This document shows, piece by piece, positions 40,807 to 49,579 of a stretch of 64,000 nt of DNA. This stretch comes from Bin87 sp965261925. Its GTDB lineage: Bacteria; Chloroflexota; Dehalococcoidia; Lucifugimonadales; UBA3495. The position numbers and the translations under genes are program-made. The notes under the pieces were generated by a model. The model was given only the letters and a program-made list of their open reading frames with translations. It ran no database searches and was not told where the DNA came from. Position 1 is the stretch's first letter. Each line of letters opens with the position of its first letter. Where the stretch lies: contig OZ253486.1 of assembly GCA_965261925.1 (NCBI GenBank), positions 2,542,001 to 2,606,000 of the forward strand. The letters run 5' to 3'.

Positions 40807-42036
40807 ATGCTGAAAGATCGAATCCACGACGAATTGCTTTCACCGGAAAACCTGCGCAACCCGTATCCGTATTACGCGATGTTGCGGGAAGAAGCGCCGG
40901 TCTACTGGAACGAGAAGTTCGACACTTGGGTGATCACGTCATACCAGGCGGTGGTGTGGTCGCTGCGCCATCCGGAGTACTTCTCGTCCGAGGTGTTCCT
41001 GCGGGACGATAAGCCACCCAGTCCGCCGATTTCGGAAGAGGACTTCTCAAAGTACAAGTTCAATCTCGACTACATGAACAATTGGTTCATCCGCCGGGAC
41101 CGGCCCGATCACCTGCGGATGCGGCGCGCCGTCCATCCGGTGTTTAACCCCAAGTACATCGACAACCGTTTCCGGGCGATGGTACAGGGCATCATCCAGG
41201 ACCTCTTGAAAGACTTTGATCCGCAAAGCGGGGATATGGATGTGCTAAGGGACTTCGCCAATGCCATGCCGGTGCTGGTTATCGCCAACTGGCTGGGGAT
41301 GCCGGTGGAGGACCGCGAGTTCCTGCGAACGCTGTCCCGGCAGTTGCTGTCGTTGGATCAGGAATCGCCGGACCGGCACACCCGGGTACACGAGGCCATT
41401 ACCACCCTGAATGATTATGTCAACCCACTGGTGGAAGAGCGTGTCAGCGAACCATCCGATGACCTGCTGTCGGTCCTGGCTATCGGTGAACGCGAGGGGG
41501 AACTGAGCCGGGAAGAGGTGCTGGGCAACACCCTGTTGCTGCTCATCGCCGGCCACCAGACCACGATCAACCTGGTGGGCAACGGGACCATGGCGCTGAT
41601 GAAGAACCCCGAGCAATGGAACATGCTCAAGGAGGACGACAGCCTCCTGGTACGCGCGACGGAGGAACTGCTCCGCTACGATTCTCCGGTGAAGCGAGCC
41701 CCGCGTATCGCGCTGGAGGACATCGAACTGGGCGGCGAGAAGATCCGCGAAGGTGAGAAGGTGATGACCATCATCAACTCCGCCAACCGGGATCCGATGG
41801 CCTTCGAGAACCCCGAGGATCTGGACATCACGCGCTACCCGAATCCGCACGTCGCTTTCGGCGGCGGGATCCACCATTGCCTGGGAGCCAACCTGGCTCG
41901 TCTGGAAGGGCAGGAAGCGTTCCGGGCGCTGACCCGCAAGTTCCCACCGTTCAAGTTCGCCAGCGATCCGAACCAGCTGGAGTACCATAACCTGCTGAAC
42001 ATCCGCGGCGTGGTGAGCCTGCCGGCCGAGTGGTAG
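40807..42036 (+). CDS. Cytochrome P450
   Basis: A 409-aa soluble bacterial P450. It has the I-helix oxygen-activation motif AGHQTT, the K-helix E-x2-R in TEELLRYDSPVKRAP, and the heme-ligand loop FGGGIHHCLGANLARLEGQ with Cys. Also visible is RRDRPDHLRMRRAVHPVFNPK (C-helix heme-propionate contacts). It presumably needs ferredoxin and a reductase encoded elsewhere; none is next to it. A strong terminator follows. Confidence 0.94.
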   Translation: MLKDRIHDELLSPENLRNPYPYYAMLREEAPVYWNEKFDTWVITSYQAVVWSLRHPEYFSSEVFLRDDKPPSPPISEEDFSKYKFNLDYMNNWFIRRDRPDHLRMRRAVHPVFNPKYIDNRFRAMVQGIIQDLLKDFDPQSGDMDVLRDFANAMPVLVIANWLGMPVEDREFLRTLSRQLLSLDQESPDRHTRVHEAITTLNDYVNPLVEERVSEPSDDLLSVLAIGEREGELSREEVLGNTLLLLIAGHQTTINLVGNGTMALMKNPEQWNMLKEDDSLLVRATEELLRYDSPVKRAPRIALEDIELGGEKIREGEKVMTIINSANRDPMAFENPEDLDITRYPNPHVAFGGGIHHCLGANLARLEGQEAFRALTRKFPPFKFASDPNQLEYHNLLNIRGVVSLPAEW

Positions 42037-42065
42037 CAGCCACGGCTGGATACCGGTCAACACAA

Positions 42066-42093
42066 AAAGGGGCGAGTGCGAATTCGCCCCTTT
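42066..42093. terminator. Bidirectional terminator between P450 and regulator genes
   Basis: A perfect 10-bp stem (aaaggggcga / tcgccccttt) with an 8-base loop and A/T runs on both sides lies between the converging P450 (plus) and winged-helix regulator (minus) genes. It would work in both directions. Confidence 0.82.
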
Positions 42094-42110
42094 CCGCGCT
42101 GTGGGTGTTT

Positions 42111-42155
42111 GATCTGTAGGTTTCCGTTCTGTAGGTATTCGTTCTGTAGGAGACC
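42111..42155. repeat. Three 15-bp tandem repeats
   Basis: GATCTGTAGGTTTCC, GTTCTGTAGGTATTC and GTTCTGTAGGAGACC follow one another directly. They lie between the terminator and the 3' end of the winged-helix regulator gene. The strict 15-base spacing is odd. It might be a binding array or chance slippage. Confidence 0.55.
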
Positions 42156-42161
42156 AGGCGG

Positions 42162-42851
42162 CTACGGTTCAATCATGCCGTACCCGACGTTCTTGACGGT
42201 GCGGAAATAAGTCTCGGCGCCGTTTTCCAGCTTGTAGCGCAGGCGGCGGATATGGACATCCACGGTGCGTGTACCGCCGATGTTTTCCACTCCCCAGACG
42301 TTGGCTAACAGCTGGTCCCGGGTGAATACCTTGCCCACGTTGTCCATCAGGAAATGCAGGAGTTGGAACTCCAACCAAGCCAGGTCCACCGGGCGACCGT
42401 TGGCGCTAACCTGGTAGGTGGCCGGGTTAAGCGAAATCCCGCCCACCCGTATCGAGTCGGCCGAACCCAATTCAATCGCCCGGCGTTGAGCCAGGCGGAG
42501 GATGCGTTTGACCAGTTCGGTGGGGGCGCAGGGCACGGCGACGAAGTCATCGGAATCTTCGTAGAGATCGGGCGAATCCAAATCATCGTCGGCGACGCAT
42601 CGGAGCACCAGGGGGCCGTTGTCATCGTCCGGTTGCACGGGCAGATCCGCGTCCGGAGACAGGAGCAACACCGTAGGAGAATCGACACCGTAGTCGAAGT
42701 CCGCGTCGTAATCGCAATCCGCACCGATCACCTCGATGGCGCCGGTATCAGAAGCGGCGGCGAGTGCGCCTTGGATCATTTCCCAACCCGGTCCCAACAG
42801 GAGGACGCGAGGCGCGACGTTGTAGGTTTGATAACTTCCGTGCGTGGTCAT
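42162..42851 (-). CDS. Orphan winged-helix (OmpR/PhoB-type) regulator with degenerate receiver
   Basis: A 229-aa protein. Residues about 130-229 are a PhoB-like DNA-binding domain (FQLLHFLMDNVGKVFTRDQLLANVWG, TRTVDVHIRRLRYKLE, YFRTVKNVGYGM). The N-terminal half begins like a receiver (PRVLLLGPGWEM) and keeps the fold pattern to VAVPCAPTELVKRIL. It lacks an obvious phospho-acceptor Asp and has an insertion of many Asp residues. There is no histidine kinase nearby. It may act without phosphorylation. It is divergent from sfsA. Confidence 0.82.
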   Translation of the reverse strand: MTTHGSYQTYNVAPRVLLLGPGWEMIQGALAAASDTGAIEVIGADCDYDADFDYGVDSPTVLLLSPDADLPVQPDDDNGPLVLRCVADDDLDSPDLYEDSDDFVAVPCAPTELVKRILRLAQRRAIELGSADSIRVGGISLNPATYQVSANGRPVDLAWLEFQLLHFLMDNVGKVFTRDQLLANVWGVENIGGTRTVDVHIRRLRYKLENGAETYFRTVKNVGYGMIEP

Positions 42852-43049
42852 CGCCGAACCTCATCAGCAACAAACGGATAGATTGGAAGGCCGCTGCCGA
42901 TGGTTTTATATTGGGCATAACGGATTAACGGCCGATTACGAACTGATTACGCTTTTGTTAAATGCTCGGTTAGATCCGAATTGGTGGTGTCCGCGGGCAA
43001 AGGCCGGGCGGACGGCACCGAAGTAAACGGACACTGCAGGAGAACTCCG

Positions 43050-43739
43050 GTGCGCTTCCCTCCCCTGGTTGAAGGGCGATTCATCAAGCGACTGAACCGT
43101 TTCGCGGCTCTGGTTGACGTGGAACGCAAAGAATATCTGGCGCACGTGCCCAATTCGGGTCGAATGGGCGAGCTTTTGGTGCCGGGGTTTCGCGTCCTCC
43201 TGGCGCCGGCTCCGAGCGGAACCGGCCGGAAGACGAGCTACGATCTGGCGCTGGTGGACACCGGCAGCGTGCTGTCGTCCGCCGATGCCCGCCTGCCCAA
43301 CAAGCTGGTGGCCGAGGCGTTGGCACAGAGGCGTATGCCGCAGTTCCGCAGCTACCCGGTGGCGCGAGGGGAGCAAGTCTATGGGGATAGCCGCCTGGAT
43401 TTCCTGCTGGAAGGGCCCGCGGGCAAATGCTACGTCGAGACCAAGTCGGTTACGCTGGTTGAGGATGGCGTGGGTTTGTTTCCGGACGCTCCCACCATTC
43501 GGGGAGTGAAACACCTGCGCAGTTTGATGGCGGCGCTGGAGGAGGGACACCAGGGCGCGGTGGTATTCGTGATCCAACGTGCGGACGTGGAGGCGTTCGC
43601 GCCGCACGACGAAGCAGACCCGCTACTGGGCGCGACGCTGAGGCAGGCGCACGATGCCGGAGTGGCGGTTTGGGCGTACCGGTGTAGCCTGACTGAGCAG
43701 GGCATCGAACTTGCCGACGCGGTGCCAGTGCTGCTGTGA
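43050..43739 (+). CDS. sfsA: SfsA family nuclease
   Basis: A 229-aa protein of the SfsA family (sugar fermentation stimulation protein; PD-(D/E)XK-like DNA/RNA nuclease). Segments are FPPLVEGRFIKRLNRFAALVD, HVPNSGRMGELLVPG, YDLALVDTG, GDSRLDFLLEG and CYVETKSVTLVEDGVGLFPDAPT. The last two hold the catalytic D and E-x-K. The start is GTG at 43050 with CAGGAG upstream. It is followed by an HhH glycosylase gene; both are nucleic-acid enzymes. Confidence 0.93.
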   Translation: MRFPPLVEGRFIKRLNRFAALVDVERKEYLAHVPNSGRMGELLVPGFRVLLAPAPSGTGRKTSYDLALVDTGSVLSSADARLPNKLVAEALAQRRMPQFRSYPVARGEQVYGDSRLDFLLEGPAGKCYVETKSVTLVEDGVGLFPDAPTIRGVKHLRSLMAALEEGHQGAVVFVIQRADVEAFAPHDEADPLLGATLRQAHDAGVAVWAYRCSLTEQGIELADAVPVLL

Positions 43740-43773
43740 TCCCGATGTTCCATTGCTACTCCCGCCTGGTTCG

Positions 43774-44466
43774 ATGCAGGTGAACACGGCCGAGACGCAG
43801 CCCGGGCTGTCGGAGATATACCGGCGGTTGCTGAACGCTTACGGCCCGCAGGGTTGGTGGCCGGCGGCCAGCCGGTTTGAGATGATCGCCGGGGCCATCC
43901 TCACCCAGGCGGCCGCGTGGCGGAACGTGGAATTGGCGTTGGACAACCTGCTGTCCGCCGGGATAGACGGGTGGCCGGAGATCCACGCATTGCCCGTCGA
44001 GGCGCTGGCCGAACTGGTGAGGCCGTCCGGTTACTACAACGCCAAGGCGCGCAAGCTGAAGGCGTTCGCACATCACGTGTGCGAGCGCTACGGCGGCAGC
44101 CTGGACGACATGTTCTCGGCGGACACGGAGACGGTACGGGGTGAGCTTTTGGGCATTTACGGGATAGGGCCGGAAACTGCGGACGACATCCTGGTGTACG
44201 CGGCCGGGAAGCCGTCTTTCGTCATCGACGCCTACACCATCCGGATCCTGAAGCGGGTCGGACATTCACCGATGGAGCGCGACAACTACCAAGGGTGGCA
44301 GGCGTTGTTCCATGCCAACTTGCCGGCCGATGTCTCCCTGTTCAATGAGTTTCACGCCCTGTTGGACCATCACCACAAGGCCGCCTGCACGAAGAATGCG
44401 CCGCGCTGCCACGGTTGTTGTCTGCTGGACATCTGCGCGCACGGCAGCAGCAGCATTCAGGGGTAA
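43774..44466 (+). CDS. Endonuclease-III-like HhH-GPD DNA glycosylase with Fe-S cluster
   Basis: A 230-aa base-excision-repair protein. The helix-hairpin-helix is LLGIYGIGPETADDILVYA, and the catalytic Asp follows in SFVIDAYTIRILKRVG. Four cysteines near the end (ACTKNAPRCHGCCLLDIC) match the endonuclease III [4Fe-4S] spacing. ILTQAAAWRNVELALDNLL is the N-terminal family helix. The catalytic-Lys position of Nth is replaced by a Tyr-containing loop (LGIYGIG), as in the MIG/HP0602-like branch, so it is more likely a monofunctional glycosylase. Confidence 0.88.
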   Translation: MQVNTAETQPGLSEIYRRLLNAYGPQGWWPAASRFEMIAGAILTQAAAWRNVELALDNLLSAGIDGWPEIHALPVEALAELVRPSGYYNAKARKLKAFAHHVCERYGGSLDDMFSADTETVRGELLGIYGIGPETADDILVYAAGKPSFVIDAYTIRILKRVGHSPMERDNYQGWQALFHANLPADVSLFNEFHALLDHHHKAACTKNAPRCHGCCLLDICAHGSSSIQG

Positions 44467-44512
44467 CCGGTGCTATGATGACGCCAACCGACGCGGAACC
44501 GGAGGACAGGAA

Positions 44513-44890
44513 ATGCAGGTAGTCAGGATCTACACGGGCGAGGATGGCGAATCGCACATCGAAGAAATGGAGCTGCCCTTCGAGCAGGTGGGCCACGCGT
44601 TGAGGACCGCGACCGAGGCGGCCACGGGCGTGCAGTTCAGCAGCTTGAAACCCACCCAGTTGGTGGACTTTCACACCGCGCCGCGACGGCAGTATGTCAT
44701 CACGCTGCAGGGCCAGGTGGAGATTGGGCTGGGCGATGGCACCAAGCGGATCTTCAACATTGGCGACATCGAACTGTGCGAGGACCTGAGCGGCCGCGGC
44801 CACACGACCCGCAGCGTCGGTGATGTTGATCGAGTCAGCGTGCAGATCCCACTGACCGATCAGACACCGGGCGGCGGTCTCGACGTTTAG
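44513..44890 (+). CDS. Cupin-like small protein
   Basis: A 125-aa beta-rich protein. Parts are FSSLKPTQLVDFHTAPRRQYVITLQGQVEIGLGDGTKRIFNIGDIELCEDLSGRGHTTR (given as landmarks: FHTAPRRQ, VEIGLGDG, IFNIGDIEL, GRGHTTR). They match a single cupin fold with its two metal-motif regions. GGAGGACAGGAA precedes the ATG. Many such proteins are dioxygenases, isomerases or sugar/acid binders; the substrate is unknown. The alpha/beta-hydrolase gene follows on the same strand. Confidence 0.75.
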   Translation: MQVVRIYTGEDGESHIEEMELPFEQVGHALRTATEAATGVQFSSLKPTQLVDFHTAPRRQYVITLQGQVEIGLGDGTKRIFNIGDIELCEDLSGRGHTTRSVGDVDRVSVQIPLTDQTPGGGLDV

Positions 44891-44964
44891 CTGTTGACGT
44901 TGCAAACGCGCCCGCAAGTACCCGGGCTCTGCCCCACACAGGCGATCAAACGCAGGAGAGGACC

Positions 44965-45783
44965 ATGCCAATTGCCCCGCTAGCCGGCGACCTGGAGATG
45001 TACTACGACGACGATAACTACACCGATCCCTGGCGGGAGCCGGCGTCGGTCGAGACCATCGTGCTGCATCACGGCAACGCCAAGAATGCCCGGCTGTGGT
45101 ACGCGTGGCCGCCGCTGCTGGCCCGGCAGTACCGGGTGATCCGGGTGGACGCGCGAGGCTTCGGCCGTTCAACGGTGCCGGAACCCGGTTACGATTGGTC
45201 CCTGGAGGGCTTCGCCGGAGACCTGCGGAACCTGCTCGACTACCTGGAACTGGACAAGGTGCACCTGATCGGAGAGACCATCGGCGGCACCATCGCTCTG
45301 CAATTCGCCTACCAGTTTCCGGAACGGCTGCACACGGTGACGACGTGCACGTCGCCCTACAACTTCACGGGCGTTGACACGTACCAGAATTACCATCGGC
45401 TGGTGGAGGAAGAGGGTGTGGAAGGCTGGGCGCGGGCTACCGGAGGACGCCGGGTCAGCGCGACCGCGGCTCCCGGGCATCACGAGTGGTACATCCAGCA
45501 GATGGGCCAGACGTCCCGCCACGTGGTCCTGGAGACGCTGGCGTACCTGGGCACGCAGAACCTGACGGAGAAACTGGCGTCAATCCATACGCCGGCGATG
45601 GCGATGGTCGGCGAACTGAGCGAGGGCGACATCCCCGACCGCGCGCAAGGGCAGGCCGACCGGATGCCCAACTGCACCCTGGCGCGGGTCCCGGGAGCCG
45701 GGGGTTATGTGCAGCACTCCGCGCCAGAAAAGTGCGTGGAAGCCTGGATGGAGTTTGTTGGGACGGTGCACCAGGCCGGCTGA
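44965..45783 (+). CDS. Alpha/beta-hydrolase with Thr at the nucleophile position
   Basis: A 272-aa alpha/beta-hydrolase-fold protein. The oxyanion region is VLHHGNAKNARLWYAWPPLL, then VDARGFGRST. The nucleophile elbow reads LIGETIGGTIALQFA, that is G-E-T-I-G, with Thr105 where family members have Ser. The acid/His part is MAMVGELSEGD and VPGAGGYVQHSAPE. GGAGAGG precedes the ATG. A Thr nucleophile is unusual, and the protein may be inactive, slow, or act by another mechanism. Confidence 0.82.
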   Translation: MPIAPLAGDLEMYYDDDNYTDPWREPASVETIVLHHGNAKNARLWYAWPPLLARQYRVIRVDARGFGRSTVPEPGYDWSLEGFAGDLRNLLDYLELDKVHLIGETIGGTIALQFAYQFPERLHTVTTCTSPYNFTGVDTYQNYHRLVEEEGVEGWARATGGRRVSATAAPGHHEWYIQQMGQTSRHVVLETLAYLGTQNLTEKLASIHTPAMAMVGELSEGDIPDRAQGQADRMPNCTLARVPGAGGYVQHSAPEKCVEAWMEFVGTVHQAG

Positions 45784-45839
45784 CCGCAGAGTCATAGGGA
45801 TCGGCGGTCAAGTGGCCGTCCGATAAGATCGAGATCAGC

Positions 45840-45874
45840 GAGACGCGCCGGCGATGGTTCACACGGCGCGTCTC
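45840..45874. terminator. Hairpin between converging genes
   Basis: An 11-bp stem, gagacgcgccg paired with cggcgcgtctc, with a 13-base loop lies between the hydrolase gene (plus) and the SDR gene (minus). A short T-rich tract follows on the plus side. It is probably a shared terminator, though the T-run is weak. Confidence 0.6.
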
Positions 45875-45913
45875 GGGGTTTGGGTGCACCGGGTTTCGGG
45901 GCGGCGCGGTCGG

Positions 45914-46690
45914 CTAGAACAGTGACTTGGACTGACCGCCGTCCACGTTGATGCAGGCGCCGGTGATCAGGCCCGCCCGATCCGAGGCCAGGAACGCCAC
46001 AGTTTCCCCGATGGGTTCCGGCCAGCCGAACTTGCCCATGGGGAGATTGCGGTCGATGAACTCGCCCACAACCTCGGGGGTGTTGTTCTGCTGGAAACGG
46101 TCCCAGGTGCTCCCGGGGAAATCGATGCTGCCGGGGGCCACGCAATTCACCAGCACGCCAGTCTGGGCCAGTTGCAGGGCCAGGTGCTTGGAGAAGGCGA
46201 TCATCCCGGCTTTGCCGGTCATGTAGTCCACGGAACCGCCGTGTTCGCGGCCGTAGATCGAGGCGATGTTGATTACGCGGCCCCAGCCCTGGGCCTGCAT
46301 GTGAGGCAAGGCCAGCTTGGTCATGCGGACCGCTGAAATGAGGTTGACCTCCAACCCTTCCACAAACTGTTCGATCGAGGTCTCGTCGAAGAGGACGGAA
46401 CCGCGGCGGCCACCAACGTTGTTTACCAGAATGTCGGGAGCGCCCAGGGCCGCCGTGGTCTGTTGGAGGAACCGGTCCGCGTCGTCGGAACTGGTGACGT
46501 CGGCCTGGCTGCCGTTGGCGTTGATGCCGAGCGCGGTCAGCTCGGACACGGTTTGCTCAACCTGCTCGCCGTCGCGTCCGCAAATGGCGACCGCACAGCC
46601 TTCCCGGCCCAGGGCCAGGGCGCACTGACGACCGAGACCACGACTGCCGCCCGTGATCATTGCAACCTTACCGTTCAGGGTCAAATCCAT
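45914..46690 (-). CDS. Short-chain dehydrogenase/reductase 2
   Basis: A 258-aa classical SDR: MITGGSRGLGRQCALAL (cofactor site), NNVGGRRGS, catalytic Ser in VINIASIYG, Y-x3-K in VDYMTGKAGMIAFSK, and a C-terminal GACINVDGGQSKS. It has GGAGG-like sequence upstream of the ATG. The gene is monocistronic: a dispersed repeat and the promoter of an oppositely directed LLM gene lie upstream. The substrate is unknown. Confidence 0.9.
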   Translation of the reverse strand: MDLTLNGKVAMITGGSRGLGRQCALALGREGCAVAICGRDGEQVEQTVSELTALGINANGSQADVTSSDDADRFLQQTTAALGAPDILVNNVGGRRGSVLFDETSIEQFVEGLEVNLISAVRMTKLALPHMQAQGWGRVINIASIYGREHGGSVDYMTGKAGMIAFSKHLALQLAQTGVLVNCVAPGSIDFPGSTWDRFQQNNTPEVVGEFIDRNLPMGKFGWPEPIGETVAFLASDRAGLITGACINVDGGQSKSLF

Positions 46691-46771
46691 GGGAACTCCT
46701 CCCTTATGTCAGGTGAAATCGGAACGGTGGAATTATAGCGGGTTGACCTCTGCTATGAATGTCCGTCGCGG

Positions 46772-46942
46772 GCAGGGTCATTCGATTATCGTGGAAGGCA
46801 ATGATACGAGGCGGAGGGCGCGGGTCGACGCAGCGGGTTTTGGCAAGAGTCATGGCTCACGGAACGAGATTGCCACGCTTCGCTCGCCATGACATTCAGG
46901 GAAACCGGCGCAATGACATTGAGGGAAACCGGATGGCCCTGC
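46772..46942 (+). mobile_element. Dispersed MITE-like element, copy 8
   Basis: A 171-bp copy with ends GCAGGGTCATTCGATTATC and, inverted, GCAGGGCCATCCGGTTTCC. The core is at 46861-46894 with one base changed (cgccatgaca). It lies in the divergent gap between the SDR and LLM 4 genes. No matching flanking duplication is visible. Confidence 0.78.
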
Positions 46943-47038
46943 AGGCCATCTTGTAGCACACTCACCCCAGTTGCGCGGGGTACGGCCGGCCAGGTCGGGG
47001 GCTCCAAAGCGTCAGGCAAAACGATCAAAAAAGGCGCG

Positions 47039-47047
47039 TGATATAAT
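47039..47047 (+). promoter_or_regulatory. Extended -10 promoter of LLM gene 4
   Basis: TGATATAAT, an extended -10 hexamer (TATAAT at 47042-47047), lies 37 bases upstream of the ATG. No clear -35 is present, which is normal for extended -10 promoters. Confidence 0.5.
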
Positions 47048-47083
47048 GCGCCGCGATCACTATTCGAGCGGAGCACTGATTGG

Positions 47084-48253
47084 ATGATTAAGCGGTTTTC
47101 GGTTCTGTACGTGGGGCAGATCGACCTGGACAACGTTGGCGCGGAAGGGACTCCGGCCGACCAGCGGCGTTACACCAACGACCAGTTGATCCAGGCATAC
47201 GATCACGCTGAAGCGCTGGCCAAGCACATGGACGAGCGTGGGTTCTACTGCATGTGGATGGCGGAGCACCACTTCCAGCACGAGGGTTACGAGTGCATTC
47301 CCAACCTGATCCTCATGGGAGTACACCTGGCGGGACAGACCAAGAACCTCAAGTTCGGGCAGGCGTTCAACATCATCCCCATGTGGCATCCGCTGCGGGT
47401 GGCCGAAGACTTCGCCATGGCCGACGTCCTGACCGGCGGGCGCATGATATTCGGTGTCGGTCGTGGTTATCACAGCCGCGAGGTGGAAACGTTCGGCGCG
47501 CCGGTGATTGACAACGACGCGAACCGCGAACTGTTCCTGGAGCAGATGGAAGTCATCCTGAAGGCTTTCAACGAGGACTCATGGAGCCACAGCGGCAAGT
47601 ACTACACGATCCCGCCGCAGGTGCCCTATCGGGGGTATGACCTGAAAGAAATCACCATGGTGCCGCGGCCGGTCAGCAATCCGGTGGAGATCTGGCAACC
47701 TATCGCCAGCGGACGGACGCTGAACTACATCGCTGAAAGGGGCATCAAGGCGATGGTGGCGTTGACGGGCGAACTGTACGCGGAGCAGATGATCACCCAG
47801 TATCACGACGCCGCAACGGAAGCGGGTCGCGACATCCCGCTGGGCGGTGACATGGCGTTGGGGTTTGGCTTCTACATCGCGGGCAGCCGGGAAGAGGCCA
47901 TCGAAAAGGTGCGACCCTTCCACGACGAGCGCTACAAATGGTTCGCCCCCTTTGGGTTCGTGCGTTACACCGACGAGCAGGGTCGGCCGTGGGGAACGCC
48001 GGGCGCGCCGGCCCGAACGCCGCGCGTCGAAGACGGTGTGGAGCAAAAAGCCTGGTTCTGCGGCAACCCGGACGACTTCATAGCGTTCCTGCGCGAGATT
48101 GAGGACAAGTATCCCGGCCTGGAGGACATCGTGCTCCAGTGGCCGGAAGGCATGCCGTGGAGCGAGTTCCGAGAGCAACTGTCCATATTCGCTGCCGAAG
48201 TGATGCCGGCCTTCGCGGAGCGAGAGGCTGTCCTTCCGGTCGGCGACGACTAG
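47084..48253 (+). CDS. LLM-family flavin-dependent oxidoreductase (4)
   Basis: A 389-aa luciferase-like monooxygenase-family protein: GFYCMWMAEHHFQHEGYECIP, FGQAFNIIPMWHPLRVAEDFA, DVLTGGRMIFGVGRGYHSREVETFG and FCGNPDDFIAFLREIE. The AEHHF segment and length place it with FMN-type LLM monooxygenases rather than the shorter F420 enzymes. It stands alone between a repeat and the pentapeptide-TIR gene. The substrate is unknown. Confidence 0.88.
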   Translation: MIKRFSVLYVGQIDLDNVGAEGTPADQRRYTNDQLIQAYDHAEALAKHMDERGFYCMWMAEHHFQHEGYECIPNLILMGVHLAGQTKNLKFGQAFNIIPMWHPLRVAEDFAMADVLTGGRMIFGVGRGYHSREVETFGAPVIDNDANRELFLEQMEVILKAFNEDSWSHSGKYYTIPPQVPYRGYDLKEITMVPRPVSNPVEIWQPIASGRTLNYIAERGIKAMVALTGELYAEQMITQYHDAATEAGRDIPLGGDMALGFGFYIAGSREEAIEKVRPFHDERYKWFAPFGFVRYTDEQGRPWGTPGAPARTPRVEDGVEQKAWFCGNPDDFIAFLREIEDKYPGLEDIVLQWPEGMPWSEFREQLSIFAAEVMPAFAEREAVLPVGDD

Positions 48254-48283
48254 GCGCGAGGACGGCAGCGTTGGAGCAGTTGC

Positions 48284-49567
48284 TTGGCGAACCCTGAGCA
48301 CGTTGCTATCGCCAAGAGGCGAACCTTCGCCATAGCGCGCTGGCGGGCGCGCGAGTTTCAAAGCCGCCCGCGCCTGGATCTTTCGGGCGCCTACCTCAGC
48401 GGGATCAAGATGCCCGGCGTCGATTTGGGGTACGACGATCTGACCCAGATCGACCTGACGTCGGCAGATCTGAGGCATGCCAATTTCGTCGGAGCCCGCC
48501 TGAGAGGGGCGCACCTGTCGCGCTGCAATCTCAACCGGGCAAACTTCGCGGATTCGCATGCGGCTGAGGCCACGTTCCTGCGCTCCGACCTTAGAGGCAG
48601 CAACCTCGACAACGCGGACCTGCGGGGAGCCGACCTTTCCAACTGCGACATTGCGTTCGCGACGCTGGTGGGCGCGAACCTGGCCGGGGCGGACCTGACC
48701 GAAGCCGATCTGACCATGGCAGACCTGACCGGCGCCAACCTGAGCGGGGCCAAGTTGAGCGCGGCGTGCCTGGACGTGGCCAATCTCACCCGCTGCGATC
48801 TGCGGCGCGCGACGCTGGTGCGGACTCGCCTGGATCGGACGTTGCTGGAGGACGTGGTTCTCGATATGACCCTGTTCGCGGACTGCGATCTGAGCGCGGC
48901 GTTGGGGCTGGAAACATTGCGCCACGATGGGCCAAGCATGGTCGGGGCGGACACATTGGCGCGTTCCAACGGCGGAATACCCGAGTCCTTCCTGCGGCCG
49001 GCCGGAGTGCCGCCGGAGTTCATCGACAGTCAGGCCGGATCAGGCGATCAGACCATTCCCCACCGGCGGGTCCTCCTGATCGGTTCAGTGGCGGATGACA
49101 CCGTCGTGAGGTGGCTGGAGACGGAACTGAGGTCGCTTGGGCTGCAATGCTGGAGTCTCCTGGCGGACGACGAGGAAGCGGCGTACAACACCTCGGTGAT
49201 CCCCCCGATGAGCCGCTTCAAAGACTTCGACCGGGTGGCGCTGCTCTGTTCTAGGGGCGCGTTGGAAAGCCCCGCCTGCTGGAGACTGTACCAGGAGATC
49301 ATGCAGCGCCAGGCGACTTCAGCGGCCCGGCGATCCTATGTGGCCGCGCTGGCTATGGATGACTGCCTGGATAACGACGGTGACGAGCTGTACCGACAGC
49401 TGAAGGGCGGACCGACGGCGCGCCTGCGAGCGCGCAAGGACCGCGTCGGAGGTTACCGGCGCGACCTGCCGGGGGTTCTGACGACATTGACGGCGGAAAT
49501 CAAGGTGCAGCCGGATATATGGGACGACGAACCTGAGGACGGGGATGCCGAGGCGCCGGCGGAGTAA
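48284..49567 (+). CDS. Pentapeptide-repeat protein with TIR-like C-terminus
   Basis: A 427-aa protein. Residues about 30-205 are A(D/N)LxxA-type pentapeptide repeats forming a right-handed beta-helix. Then comes a linker typical of TIR-pentapeptide proteins (HDGPSMVGADTLARSNGGIPESFLRPAGVP). The C-terminal about 150 residues look like a TIR fold (RVLLIGSVADDTVVRWLETELRSLG, FDRVALLCSRGALESPACWRLYQEIM), but the usual FISYS start is replaced by LLIGS. TTG at 48284 is the likely start (GGAG upstream). TIR proteins often act in defence NAD hydrolysis; activity here is uncertain. Confidence 0.78.
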   Translation: MANPEHVAIAKRRTFAIARWRAREFQSRPRLDLSGAYLSGIKMPGVDLGYDDLTQIDLTSADLRHANFVGARLRGAHLSRCNLNRANFADSHAAEATFLRSDLRGSNLDNADLRGADLSNCDIAFATLVGANLAGADLTEADLTMADLTGANLSGAKLSAACLDVANLTRCDLRRATLVRTRLDRTLLEDVVLDMTLFADCDLSAALGLETLRHDGPSMVGADTLARSNGGIPESFLRPAGVPPEFIDSQAGSGDQTIPHRRVLLIGSVADDTVVRWLETELRSLGLQCWSLLADDEEAAYNTSVIPPMSRFKDFDRVALLCSRGALESPACWRLYQEIMQRQATSAARRSYVAALAMDDCLDNDGDELYRQLKGGPTARLRARKDRVGGYRRDLPGVLTTLTAEIKVQPDIWDDEPEDGDAEAPAE

Positions 49568-49579
49568 GGCGGTGAAGGG

